Source: Streptomyces sp. ISL-1 (GTDB lineage Bacteria > Actinomycetota > Actinomycetes > Streptomycetales > Streptomycetaceae). Taken from it: a stretch of 64,000 nt of DNA. A model generated the notes under the pieces. The model searched no databases, had not been told where the DNA came from, and saw only the letters and a list, made by a program, of their open reading frames with translations. Position 1 is the stretch's first letter. The number at the start of each line of letters is the position of its first letter. Shown piece after piece: positions 17,604 through 26,474 of the stretch. The stretch spans positions 1 to 64,000 of the forward strand of contig NZ_JAGGOI010000005.1 of NCBI RefSeq assembly GCF_018614585.1. The letters are read 5' to 3'. The position numbers were made by a program, and so were the translations under genes.

Positions 17604-18560
17604 TCAGATCACCTTCGAGCGGACCAGGACACCGAGCACCAAGGCGCCGGGAACCAGCGGCAGCCACACCGTGATGATGCGGTAGCCGAGGACCACGGAA
17701 GTGGCCATGGCGATCGAAACCCCGGTGGTGACCAGGGCGATGACGAGGGCCGCGTCCACCGAGCCGATGCCGCCGGGGGTCGGTACGGCAGAGGCCAGGG
17801 TGCTCCCGGCAAGGTAGGCGATCCCGATGTGGACCATCGGCACCGACACCTCCAGTGCCATCGCCACGGCGACCAGTACCGCGGCCTGAATCGTGGGATA
17901 GGCCAGCGCACCGCCCCACAGGGCCAGCACTCTCGTGGGCCTGCTGTGCACCGAGCGCGCGTCGCTCAGCGCGGTGTCGGCGAACGCGCGGATGGCTCTG
18001 CGCAGCCGCCGTGCCGTACCGAGTGCCACCGCCACCACGCACACCGGGCATCCCACAACGAGCAGCAGCAGCGGGCCTGCCGCGTCCGGCATGAGGCTGT
18101 CCAGTCGCAGCGCGTTCGGAGAGACGGCGAGCAGCGCGAGCAGCAGAGCGATGCGCCCTGTGCTCGCCGCGAGCATGTGCAGGGCCAGAGCGGCGGAGCA
18201 CCGCGACAGCGGGAGCCCGCGGCGCTGGAGAAAACGCAGATTGACCGCGCCCGCGCCGAGGCCCGCCGGGAGGAGGTGGTTGGCGGCTCCCGCGGCGAAC
18301 TGCGTCACGAAGAGCCGTACGGCGGGGAGCGGTTCGACGGTCGCTCCCTGCCGGGTGAAGGAGACTGCGACCCAGCCGAGCACGGTGAGTGTGGCCGCCA
18401 CCAGCAGCCAGCGCTGGTTGGCCGAGAGGAGTTCGCTGCCGCCGGCCGTGATGAGAGGCCAGTGCCGGGCTGCCCAGAGGGCGACGGCGGCGATCGGCAT
18501 CAGGCAGGCGATCTGCCTCAGTGGCAGCCCCCGAAGGGGGTTTGCGTGGGGGGTGGACAT
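17604..18560 (-). CDS. Flippase-like (LPG synthase TM region/UPF0104) membrane protein, copy A
   Basis: The 318-residue polytopic protein (about eight membrane segments) belongs to the lysylphosphatidylglycerol synthase transmembrane/YbhN/AglD family, whose members flip lipid-linked molecules. Conserved blocks are LRQIACLMPI, QFAAGAANHLLPAGLGAGAV, VPTPGGIGSVDAALV and FRIITVWLPL-like YRIITVWLPL. ATG 18560 was chosen because its paralog at 37162-38121 starts at the equivalent position (319 residues). It lies left of the polyketide operon, pointing away from it, while the paralog lies to the right, also pointing away. A role in moving the operon's lipid product is an inference from this arrangement. 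Confidence 0.8.
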   Translation of the reverse strand: MSTPHANPLRGLPLRQIACLMPIAAVALWAARHWPLITAGGSELLSANQRWLLVAATLTVLGWVAVSFTRQGATVEPLPAVRLFVTQFAAGAANHLLPAGLGAGAVNLRFLQRRGLPLSRCSAALALHMLAASTGRIALLLALLAVSPNALRLDSLMPDAAGPLLLLVVGCPVCVVAVALGTARRLRRAIRAFADTALSDARSVHSRPTRVLALWGGALAYPTIQAAVLVAVAMALEVSVPMVHIGIAYLAGSTLASAVPTPGGIGSVDAALVIALVTTGVSIAMATSVVLGYRIITVWLPLVPGALVLGVLVRSKVI

Positions 18561-18768
18561 GGCCTCGGTTGGTCTCCGCTCCCTCACACACCGCCAGGAC
18601 GTACGCGCGTCACCAGGCTGCCCAGGGTGTGCGACGTGCGGGTGCCGTACGGCCGACCGGCGGGGGACGCGCCGATTGCCGGGAGACGGCGCCGTCACCT
18701 GGCCTGTGGAACCGGACGCCGTCCCCGCGATCTGAAGGAGGCCGGTAACACCATGTCCCGGTACCGGA

Positions 18769-19038
18769 TCAGCGAGCCACGCCCGGTCCGATGTTCTCGA
18801 TCGCCGCCACCGCGTCGAGGACTGTGCGAGCCAGGCGTACGACACGGGCGCCCTCGGGGGTGAGGGTCGCCCCGCGGCCCCTGCGGTCCAGGAGTTCTAC
18901 GCCCACTTCGCGTTCCAGGGCCTGGATGGAGCGGGAGAGGGCGGGCTGGGCGACATAGACGGAGCTCGCCGCGGCTGTGATGGAGCGGCAGTCCGCGACG
19001 GCGACGAGGTAGCGCAGCTGTTGCAGTGTGGGGGTCAT
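18769..19038 (-). pseudogene. LysR-type regulator reduced to its DNA-binding domain
   Basis: The 89-residue product is a textbook LysR N-terminal winged helix-turn-helix: TLQQLRYLVAVADCRSITAAA, QPALSRSIQALEREVGVELLDR and TPEGARVVRLA. It stops at about the start of the linker helix, whereas LysR proteins are normally near 300 residues. The 200 bp downstream, before the flippase gene, hold no trace of the effector domain, so the rest was deleted. It is divergent from the polyketide operon and a LysR-type palindrome lies between them. It could still bind DNA as a stand-alone domain, but more likely it is a remnant of the pathway regulator. Confidence 0.7.
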
Positions 19039-19131
19039 GGGCGGACGTTAGCCGCCGCGCAGTGTGGGGTGTAAGAGGCGCAGTGCTAACAACTGACTGA
19101 CCCCGCATGGAAGTTGAGATCCAGTCAGATC

Positions 19132-19160
19132 GCCTTCCATGCCGCTGCGGTATGGAAGGC
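19132..19160 (+). promoter_or_regulatory. LysR-type operator (T-N11-A palindrome)
   Basis: Perfect 9-bp arms gccttccat (19132-19140) and atggaaggc (19152-19160), separated by 11 nt. The inner bases give exactly T-N11-A, the LysR-binding rule. A related half-site, catggaag, lies at 19106-19113. The palindrome sits between the LysR remnant and the operon promoter, ending 9 bp before the -35 hexamer, where an activator would bind. Confidence 0.7.
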
Positions 19161-19169
19161 GGATGTGCG

Positions 19170-19198
19170 TTGACAGTGCGCGAGCCTCGCCGCAGGAT
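19170..19198 (+). promoter_or_regulatory. Probable HrdB-type promoter of the polyketide operon
   Basis: TTGACA (19170-19175) and CAGGAT (19193-19198) with exactly 17 bp between them: a consensus -35 and a one-off TANNNT -10. It would give a leader of about 185 nt before the first start codon. It is immediately downstream of the LysR-type palindrome. Confidence 0.65.
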
Positions 19199-19289
19199 GC
19201 AACGCGGCACGACACGTTACCCGCCGGTCACTTCTCGCCGAGTGTCCGGATACGTCCTCTGCCTGCCGCGATCCGACCTTCGCACGGCC

Positions 19290-19338
19290 GTGAACCACCG
19301 CTCCCCGTGAACCACCGCTCCCCGTGAACCAAAGCTCC
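19290..19338 (+). repeat. 17-nt tandem repeat in the operon leader
   Basis: gtgaaccaccgctcccc occurs twice exactly (19290-19306, 19307-19323), followed by a third partial copy, gtgaaccaaagctcc (19324-19338). It lies in the predicted 5' leader, 50 bp before the first gene. It may be a regulator-binding array, an RNA element or simple slippage. Confidence 0.7.
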
Positions 19339-19391
19339 TTCGCTCCTTCGCCCGGCCCTGCTGGGAGCCCCCCACCCAAGGAGAGCCCGTG

Positions 19392-22300
19392 ATGTCTGAG
19401 CCCGCCCGGCAAGCAGGCCGCGGCCTCGTCGTCGTGGTCAGCCCGTTCGAGGAGCCCAACGCCCCAATGGTCGCGGCCGCCGGACGAGCAGGCGCACTGG
19501 GCCTGCTCGACCTCGGAAGGGATCGCGACCGGGCCCTGACCGCGATGGCCGGGCTGAGAGACCGGTACGGAGTCCGCGTACCGGCCGGATGCCTGCTGAC
19601 CCCGGACGAACTGCCCGCCGCCGTGGACACCGTGCTGCTCACCGAGCCCTGGTGGCGGGCCGGCACAGAGGACTGGGCGGCCGGCGGCAGGCGCCAGGTA
19701 TGGGCCGAGGTCACCAGCCCCGCCGAGGCCGTGGCCGCCGTCGCCGCGGGCGCGGTCGGCCTGGTCGCCAAGGGACATGAGGCCGGCGGCCGGGTCGGCG
19801 AACTGACCACTTTCGTGCTGCTGCAACGGCTGCTCGCCGACCCCGAGTTGACCGTCCCGGTCCTGGCGGCAGGAGGCATCGGTCCGCACACGGCGGCCGC
19901 GGCCGTCACGGGTGGAGCAGCCGGCGTCGTACTCGACACGCAGCTGGCGCTGACCACCGAAGGCTCGGCCCAGCTTCCCGCCGCCGTCGAGGCCGCGATC
20001 CGGGCCATGGACGGCAGCGAAACCACCGTCGTCGCGGGCCACCGTGTGTACACCCGCCCCGACCTCGCACTGCCGCAGGGGGACATCGCCGAACTCCTCG
20101 GCGCCCGCGGCCTGCACACACAGCCCCTGCCCATCGGACAGGACGGGCCGGTCGCCGCCCGGCTTGCCGCGCGCCACCGCACCACCGGCTCCGTCGTACA
20201 GGCCGTCAGGGCGGCCATCACCGACCACCTCGAAGCGGCCGCACGAGCGCGCCCCCTTCAGCCGCGCCCCGGCGAACGCCACCTGCCCGTGGTCCAGGGG
20301 CCCATGACCCGCGTCAGCGACCGGCCCGCCTTCGCCTCCGCCGTCGCCGAAGCGGGCGGGCTGCCCTTTCTCGCGCTGGCCGTGATGGACGGCAAGGACG
20401 TGCGCGCACTGCTCGGCGAAACCGCCGACCGCCTGGCCGGCCGGGACTGGGGCGTCGGGCTGCTCGGCTTCGCCCCCGACGAACTGCGCCGCGAACAGCT
20501 CGCCGCCGTCGCCGGGATACGGCCGCCGTACGCGATCATCGCCGGCGGCCGGCCCGCCCAGGCCGCACCCCTCGAAGCCGCCGGGACCCGCACCTATCTG
20601 CATGTGCCGTCCCCGGGACTGCTGGAGCAGTTTCTCGCCGAGGGAGCGCGCAGGTTCGTCTTCGAAGGGCTCGAATGCGGCGGACACATCGGCCCCCGCG
20701 CCGCCTTCCCGCTCTGGGAGGAGCAGATCGAGCGGCTGCTCGCCTGCCCGTACGCCGCCGAACTCGACGTGCTCTTCGCCGGTGGCATCCACGACGAGCG
20801 ATCCGCGGCGATGGCGATGGCCGCCGCCGGTCCGCTGGCCGAGCGCGGGGCCCGGACCGGCGTACTCATGGGCACTGCCTATCTGTTCACCGAGGAGGCC
20901 GTCGCCGCCGGAGCCGTGCTCCCCGGCTTCCAACGCACGGCGATCGAATGCGAGGCCACCTCGCTGCTGCGCACCGCCCCCGGTCACGCGACACGCTGCG
21001 CGGCGACGCCGTACGCCGATGCCTTCACCGCCACCGCGCAGCGGCTTCGGCAGGAGGGCGCGAAAGGGCACGAAGTCTGGGAGGAACTGGAGAAACTCAA
21101 CCTGGGGCGGCTGCGGATCGCCAGCAAAGGCCTGCGCCGCACCGGCGCGGGCCTCGCCCCGGTGGAGGAGGAGGAGCAGCGCCGCGAGGGCCTCTACATG
21201 CTCGGTCAGATCGCCACCGCCCGCACCGCCACCACCACGGTCGCGGCCCTTCATACCCAGGTGACCGAGGGAGCGACGGCCCTGCTCGCCGAGCGGGCGC
21301 GGCAGCTGAGGGGCCTGTCGGCGAAGGACGTCCGGCACGACGATGCCCCGCTCGACATCGCCGTCGTCGGCATGGCCTGCCGCTACCCCGGAGCGGATGA
21401 CCTCGCCGGGTACTGGTCGAACATCGTCGCCGGGACCGACTCGGTCACCGAAGTGCCCGCCGGCCGTTGGGACACCGCCGCCTATCACGACCCCGACCCG
21501 GCACGGGCCGGGGAGCGGACGCCGTCGCGGTGGGGCGGCTTCCTGTCTCCCGCGCCGTTCGACGCGCTCGCCCACGGCATCGCCCCTGCCTCGCTCGGCA
21601 GCATCGAACCGGTGCAGCTGCTCGCTCTCGACATCGCCGCCCGCGCCCTTGCCGACGCGGGTTACGCGGGGGAGCGGCACTTCGACCGTTCCCGCACCTC
21701 AGTCGTCTTCGGCGCCGAGGCGGGCACCGATCTCGCCGGTGCCTACGGCTTCCGCGCCCTGCACCCCGGCTACCTCGGTGAGTTGCCGTCCGAGCTGGAC
21801 GCCCAGCTGCCCCGGCTGACCGAGGACTCCTTCCCGGGCGTCCTCGCCAACGTCATAGCCGGGCGGGTCGCCAATCGCCTCGACCTAGGCGGCGCCAACT
21901 GCACTATCGACGCCGCCTGTGCGTCCTCGCTCGCCGCCCTCGACCTCGCTTGCAGGCAACTGCGCGACCGGGACAGCGACTTGGTGCTGTGCGGCGGCGC
22001 AGATGTGCACAACGGCATCAACGACTACCTGATGTTCGCCTCCGTACGCGCCCTGTCGCCCACTGGCCGGTGCCGCCCCTTCGACGCCGCCGCCGACGGC
22101 ATCGCCCTCGGCGAGGGCGTCGCCTGCCTCGTACTCAAGCGACTGGCAGACGCCGAACGCGACGGCGACCGCATCTACGCCGTCGTCAAGGCCGTCGGGG
22201 CCTCCAGCGACGGACGCTCCCTCGGCCTCACCGCGCCCCGCCCCGAAGGGCAGCGTCGCGCACTGCAACGCGCCTACCGGCGGGCCGGAGTCGCGCCCGC

Positions 22301-25300
22301 CGAGATCGGACTGGTGGAGGCACACGGCACGGGCACCGTCGTTGGCGACAGCACCGAACTGGCCGTCCTCACCGAGGTGTTCGCCGGTGGAGAGACGGGC
22401 TCCTGCTCGCTCGGCTCGGTCAAGTCGCAGCTCGGCCATACGAAATGCGCGGCGGGCCTGGCCGGGCTCGTCAAGGCGGTCCGGGCCGTGCACTCCGGCG
22501 TACGGCCGCCGACCCTCAACCTGACCAGCCCCAACCCCGACTGGCAGCCGGACACCAGCCCCTTCTGCTTCGACACCGAGGCCAGGCCGTGGGCCACGCC
22601 CGCCGGGCGGCGGCTCGCCGCGGTCAGCGCCTTCGGCTTCGGCGGCACCAACTACCACGCGGTCCTCGCCGGGTACGGGGATGCGCCCGAGCCCGCACAC
22701 GGGCTGGAGGCATGGCCCGCCGAGCTGTTCTGCTTCCGTGGCGCCGACCGCGTGGCCGCACTCCGTGCGATCGAGCGGCTCGTCGCCCGACTGGAACAGA
22801 ACGACGCGGCGGGACGCCCATGGCCGCTGCGCGACCTCGCCGCCGAGACCTCGGCCGGTGAGGGCGAGATACACGTCGCGGTCGTCGCAGGCGACCTCGA
22901 CGACCTTGCCGAAAAGCTGGACCGGGCCCGCAAGTCGGGCGCGGCACCCGGCGACGGTGTGTATGTGCGCGACGAAAGGAATCCTGGCCGGGTCGCCTTC
23001 CTCTATCCCGGGCAGGGCAGTCAACGGCCGGGCATGCTCGGCGACCTCTTCATCGCCTTCCCGCGCCTGCGGACACTGCTGCACGACGCGGATCCGCGCC
23101 GGGCGGCGACCATGTTCCCGCCCGCAGCCTTCACACCCGGGGAGCGAGCCGCCCAGCGCGCGGCCGTCACCGACACCCGGGTCGCCCAGCCCGCCCTCGG
23201 GCTCACCGGCGCCGCCGCGCACGTCCTGCTCACGTCGCTCGGCGTACGCCCCGACTGCACGGCAGGCCACTCCTACGGCGAACTGGTCGCCCTGTGGGCC
23301 GCCGGGGCCTACGACACCGCGACCCTCCTCCGGCTCAGCGACCGCAGAGCCGACGCGATCCTCGCCGCCGCCGGTGACGACCCCGGAGCGATGGCCGCGG
23401 TGCCCTCGGCGCCGCAGGATCTGCCGGAACTGCCGCCCGGATGCGTCGTCGCCAACCACAACGCGCCGGCGCAGAGCGTCATCTCGGGTCCGACCCACGC
23501 GGTCGAGGCCGCGATCGGGGCGCTGCGCGACGCCGGCATCGCCGCCGAACGCATCCCGGTCGCCTGCGCCTTCCACAGCGGCGTCGTCGCGGGCGCCACC
23601 GACGCGCTGGCCGCGGAACTGGCCGGTTCGGCCGTCAACGCGCCCACGGTCCCGGTCTGGTCGAACACCACGGCAGGTACCTACCCCGCGGACCCCGTGG
23701 CCGTACGGGAGTTGCTCTCCCGCCAGCTCGCCGAACCCGTGCGCTTCGCCGAGCAGATCGAGGCCATGTACGCCTCCGGGGTACGGACCTTCGTGGAGGC
23801 CGGCCCGGGCCGGGTGCTCACCGGGCTCGTCGGCCGCATCCTGGGCGACCGGCCGCACACCGCTGTCCCACTCGACGTCCCGGGCGAACACGGGCTGACC
23901 CGCCTGACCACCACGCTGGCCGAACTCGCCGCGGCGGGCGTCCCGTTCGACCCGGAGCCGCTGTTCAAGGGCCGTACCGCTGCACTGCCCGCCCAGCCGC
24001 CGCGGCGCGCCGGCTGGCTGGTGGACGGCCACCTCGTCCGGACGGCGGACGGCGAACCTGTGGCGGGCGGACTGCGCCCGGCCCGGCGAGTGGCGGCGGC
24101 CCCTGCCCCGGCGGCCGCGGACCGGCGGGAGGACGCCGTACTGGAGTACCTGCGGGGAGCTCGGGAGCTGGTCGCCGCGCAACGCGATGTGCTGTTGGGT
24201 TACTTGGGGGCGGACAGAGCGCCGACGCCGGTGGCCGCGCGGCCCGTGCGGGAGCCCGACACGCCACGGGCCCCGGCCCCGCGACAGTTACCCGACGAGG
24301 CCGGCGGCCGGCCGCTGACTCGCCAGCAACTCATGGACGCCGTACTGGAGATCGTCCACATCCGCACCGGCTACCCGAGGGAGATGCTCGACCCCGGCCT
24401 TGATCTGGAAGCCGATCTCTCGGTGGACTCGATCAAACGGGTCGAGATCATCGGGGCGCTGGCGGACCGGATCGGACTGCCGCGCGGAGGGGACGGTCCT
24501 GCGGAATCGGCTGTCGAGGAACTCTCCCGGCTGAAGTCCATCGGAGGCATCGTCGACTGGATCGTGTCGCGCGGCGGCGCCGCGGAGCCGGACCCGGCCA
24601 TGGGCCGGGCCGCGGACGAGGCGACGGGCCGGGCCGTGGAGCCCTTCGCGGCGGGGTCGGGCACGGACCCGGCCGCCGCCCCCGGCGGGCGTGTGCCGAG
24701 CCCAGCGCCCGGAGCCGTACGCACCGGCGCGGCCGTCGGCGCGCCCGGCGGAACGAGGGAGTCGGCCCCGGCCCCGGGCAAGGGCCGGCCGGCGGAGAGC
24801 TTCGACACGGAGTTGGGCACGCGCGCGGCCGAGGGCGCGAACGGGGGGAGCACGGAGCGGGTCCCGGCGGGCATGGATCAGGCCGCGGAGACCCTCGCCC
24901 CGGACCCGGCGGGCATGCGCCCCGGCCCGGCCGCCGGCGAGCAACCGACGAGCCCCGCGCCCCAACGGGCCCGCCCCGCCCGGCTCGTGGTCGAGGTCGC
25001 GGCTGTCGGGCCCCCCGACACCCGGGACCCCGCCGATGTGCTGCCCGGGCTGCGGTTCGCCGTCGTCGACGACGGCCTGGGCGTCGCCCTCGCCCTCGCC
25101 GCCGCGCTGGAGTCCCACGGCGCCGAGGTGCGCACTCTCCACCCGGACCGCCTGGCGGACGCCGCCGGGGCCGACGGCGTCGTGGACCTCAGCGCGCTGC
25201 GCCCCGCCCCGGCCCCCGTGCTTCCGGAGACCTTCGGCGCATTGCGCGCGACCTTGACGGCCGGGACCCGCCGGCTGCTGCTCGTCACCGGATGCGGCGG

Positions 25301-26474
25301 AGCGTTCGGCCGTACCGCGCCGTCGCACGAATCGCCGGGCCCGGCCGACCCGATCCCCGGCGCGGGGCTGTACGGCTTCGCCCGTACGGCGGCGATCGAA
25401 CACCCCGGCACGGCCGTACGCGCCGTGGACATCGATCCCAAGGACCGCCCCGAGCGGATCGCCGCCCATCTGATCGCCGAACTGTGCGCCCCCGATGAGC
25501 CGGTGGTCATCGGCTACACCAACGGCACCCGCAACACCCTGCGCACCGTCCCCACCGCCGTCCCGACCTCCATTCCCGACGCCGCGCCACCGCTTCCGAT
25601 CGGCCGCGACGCGGTGGTGCTGCTCACCGGCGGGGCCCGCGGCATCACCGCCCGTACGGCCATCGCCCTCGCCGGAGCGACCGGCTGCCACATCGAACTC
25701 ATCGGCCGCACCCCACCTCCCGACGACGCCGAGGACCCGGCTGTCGCCCACGCCCACGACCGGGTCGCCCTGCGTGCGGCGCTCGTCCGGCAAGGTCTGC
25801 GCACGCCCGCGGAGATCGAGGCTGCCGCGACCCGCGTCCTTGCCGCGCGCGAGATCCGCACCACCCTCGCCGTACTCAACTCCGCCGCCGCCTCGGTGCG
25901 TTATCACGCGGCGGACGTCACCGACGCCGATGCCGTACGTGCTGTCGTCCAGGACATACGTACGCGCCACGGCCGGCTCGACGGCATCGTGCACGGCGCC
26001 GGAACCATCGAGGACAAGTTGTTGCGCGACAAGGATCCGGCGTCCTTCGCGCGGGTGTTCACTACCAAGGTCGACGGCGCCCGCCACCTCGCCGACGCCG
26101 CCGCGGACCACGGTGCCGGCCCCGCCCCCGCCTTCCTCATCCTCTTCGGCAGCGTCTCGGGCGTCCTCGGCAACCGCGGGCAGGCCGACTACGCGGCCGC
26201 CAACGACGCCCTGGACACCCTCGCGACCACCCCCGCCTGGTCGCGCCGCTTCCCCGGCCGGGTCCTCGCCGTCGACTGGGGCCCGTGGGCGGCCGAGGCA
26301 GGCGGCATGGTCACCCCCGAGCTGGAACGGATGTACGCGAGCCGCGGCATCCCGCTCCTCGATCCGGCCGCGGGCACGGCTGCGTTCCTCGCCGAGCTGG
26401 CGCACGGCACCACCGGCCAGGTCGTACTACTCGCGGAAGGGAGCCCGGCCCCGGGGGAGGGCAGCCATGGCTGA
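19392..26474 (+). CDS. Polyketide/PUFA-type synthase 1: NMO-NMO-KS-AT-ACP-KR
   Basis: The 2360-residue iterative-type synthase has the following order. Two nitronate-monooxygenase-like FMN barrels (about 1-290 with GHEAGG near 128; about 297-560 with GLECGGH near 426) resemble PfaD-type enoyl reductases. Ketosynthase (about 654-1090; Cys843, His978, His1016) is intact. Acyltransferase (about 1200-1490; Ser1294 in GHSYG, AFHS suggesting malonyl-CoA). One ACP (Ser1680 in DLSVDSIKRVEI, the PUFA-synthase form). An Ala/Pro-rich linker, then ketoreductase (TGGARG near 2078; Ser2254, Tyr2267, Asn2271). AAGGAG at 19378-19383 favours ATG 19392 over GTG 19389. A TTA codon (24288-24290) suggests bldA dependence. 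It makes and reduces an acyl chain with synthase 2, whose start overlaps it by 8 nt. Confidence 0.9.
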   Translation: MSEPARQAGRGLVVVVSPFEEPNAPMVAAAGRAGALGLLDLGRDRDRALTAMAGLRDRYGVRVPAGCLLTPDELPAAVDTVLLTEPWWRAGTEDWAAGGRRQVWAEVTSPAEAVAAVAAGAVGLVAKGHEAGGRVGELTTFVLLQRLLADPELTVPVLAAGGIGPHTAAAAVTGGAAGVVLDTQLALTTEGSAQLPAAVEAAIRAMDGSETTVVAGHRVYTRPDLALPQGDIAELLGARGLHTQPLPIGQDGPVAARLAARHRTTGSVVQAVRAAITDHLEAAARARPLQPRPGERHLPVVQGPMTRVSDRPAFASAVAEAGGLPFLALAVMDGKDVRALLGETADRLAGRDWGVGLLGFAPDELRREQLAAVAGIRPPYAIIAGGRPAQAAPLEAAGTRTYLHVPSPGLLEQFLAEGARRFVFEGLECGGHIGPRAAFPLWEEQIERLLACPYAAELDVLFAGGIHDERSAAMAMAAAGPLAERGARTGVLMGTAYLFTEEAVAAGAVLPGFQRTAIECEATSLLRTAPGHATRCAATPYADAFTATAQRLRQEGAKGHEVWEELEKLNLGRLRIASKGLRRTGAGLAPVEEEEQRREGLYMLGQIATARTATTTVAALHTQVTEGATALLAERARQLRGLSAKDVRHDDAPLDIAVVGMACRYPGADDLAGYWSNIVAGTDSVTEVPAGRWDTAAYHDPDPARAGERTPSRWGGFLSPAPFDALAHGIAPASLGSIEPVQLLALDIAARALADAGYAGERHFDRSRTSVVFGAEAGTDLAGAYGFRALHPGYLGELPSELDAQLPRLTEDSFPGVLANVIAGRVANRLDLGGANCTIDAACASSLAALDLACRQLRDRDSDLVLCGGADVHNGINDYLMFASVRALSPTGRCRPFDAAADGIALGEGVACLVLKRLADAERDGDRIYAVVKAVGASSDGRSLGLTAPRPEGQRRALQRAYRRAGVAPAEIGLVEAHGTGTVVGDSTELAVLTEVFAGGETGSCSLGSVKSQLGHTKCAAGLAGLVKAVRAVHSGVRPPTLNLTSPNPDWQPDTSPFCFDTEARPWATPAGRRLAAVSAFGFGGTNYHAVLAGYGDAPEPAHGLEAWPAELFCFRGADRVAALRAIERLVARLEQNDAAGRPWPLRDLAAETSAGEGEIHVAVVAGDLDDLAEKLDRARKSGAAPGDGVYVRDERNPGRVAFLYPGQGSQRPGMLGDLFIAFPRLRTLLHDADPRRAATMFPPAAFTPGERAAQRAAVTDTRVAQPALGLTGAAAHVLLTSLGVRPDCTAGHSYGELVALWAAGAYDTATLLRLSDRRADAILAAAGDDPGAMAAVPSAPQDLPELPPGCVVANHNAPAQSVISGPTHAVEAAIGALRDAGIAAERIPVACAFHSGVVAGATDALAAELAGSAVNAPTVPVWSNTTAGTYPADPVAVRELLSRQLAEPVRFAEQIEAMYASGVRTFVEAGPGRVLTGLVGRILGDRPHTAVPLDVPGEHGLTRLTTTLAELAAAGVPFDPEPLFKGRTAALPAQPPRRAGWLVDGHLVRTADGEPVAGGLRPARRVAAAPAPAAADRREDAVLEYLRGARELVAAQRDVLLGYLGADRAPTPVAARPVREPDTPRAPAPRQLPDEAGGRPLTRQQLMDAVLEIVHIRTGYPREMLDPGLDLEADLSVDSIKRVEIIGALADRIGLPRGGDGPAESAVEELSRLKSIGGIVDWIVSRGGAAEPDPAMGRAADEATGRAVEPFAAGSGTDPAAAPGGRVPSPAPGAVRTGAAVGAPGGTRESAPAPGKGRPAESFDTELGTRAAEGANGGSTERVPAGMDQAAETLAPDPAGMRPGPAAGEQPTSPAPQRARPARLVVEVAAVGPPDTRDPADVLPGLRFAVVDDGLGVALALAAALESHGAEVRTLHPDRLADAAGADGVVDLSALRPAPAPVLPETFGALRATLTAGTRRLLLVTGCGGAFGRTAPSHESPGPADPIPGAGLYGFARTAAIEHPGTAVRAVDIDPKDRPERIAAHLIAELCAPDEPVVIGYTNGTRNTLRTVPTAVPTSIPDAAPPLPIGRDAVVLLTGGARGITARTAIALAGATGCHIELIGRTPPPDDAEDPAVAHAHDRVALRAALVRQGLRTPAEIEAAATRVLAAREIRTTLAVLNSAAASVRYHAADVTDADAVRAVVQDIRTRHGRLDGIVHGAGTIEDKLLRDKDPASFARVFTTKVDGARHLADAAADHGAGPAPAFLILFGSVSGVLGNRGQADYAAANDALDTLATTPAWSRRFPGRVLAVDWGPWAAEAGGMVTPELERMYASRGIPLLDPAAGTAAFLAELAHGTTGQVVLLAEGSPAPGEGSHG

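Noticed and set aside
25495..26466. A longer 1970-residue frame for synthase 2 starting at 25495
   Set aside because: The first 324 residues are Ser/Pro/Arg-rich shadow translation of the ketoreductase of synthase 1. The ketosynthase begins right after ATG 26467, which has a good ribosome site.
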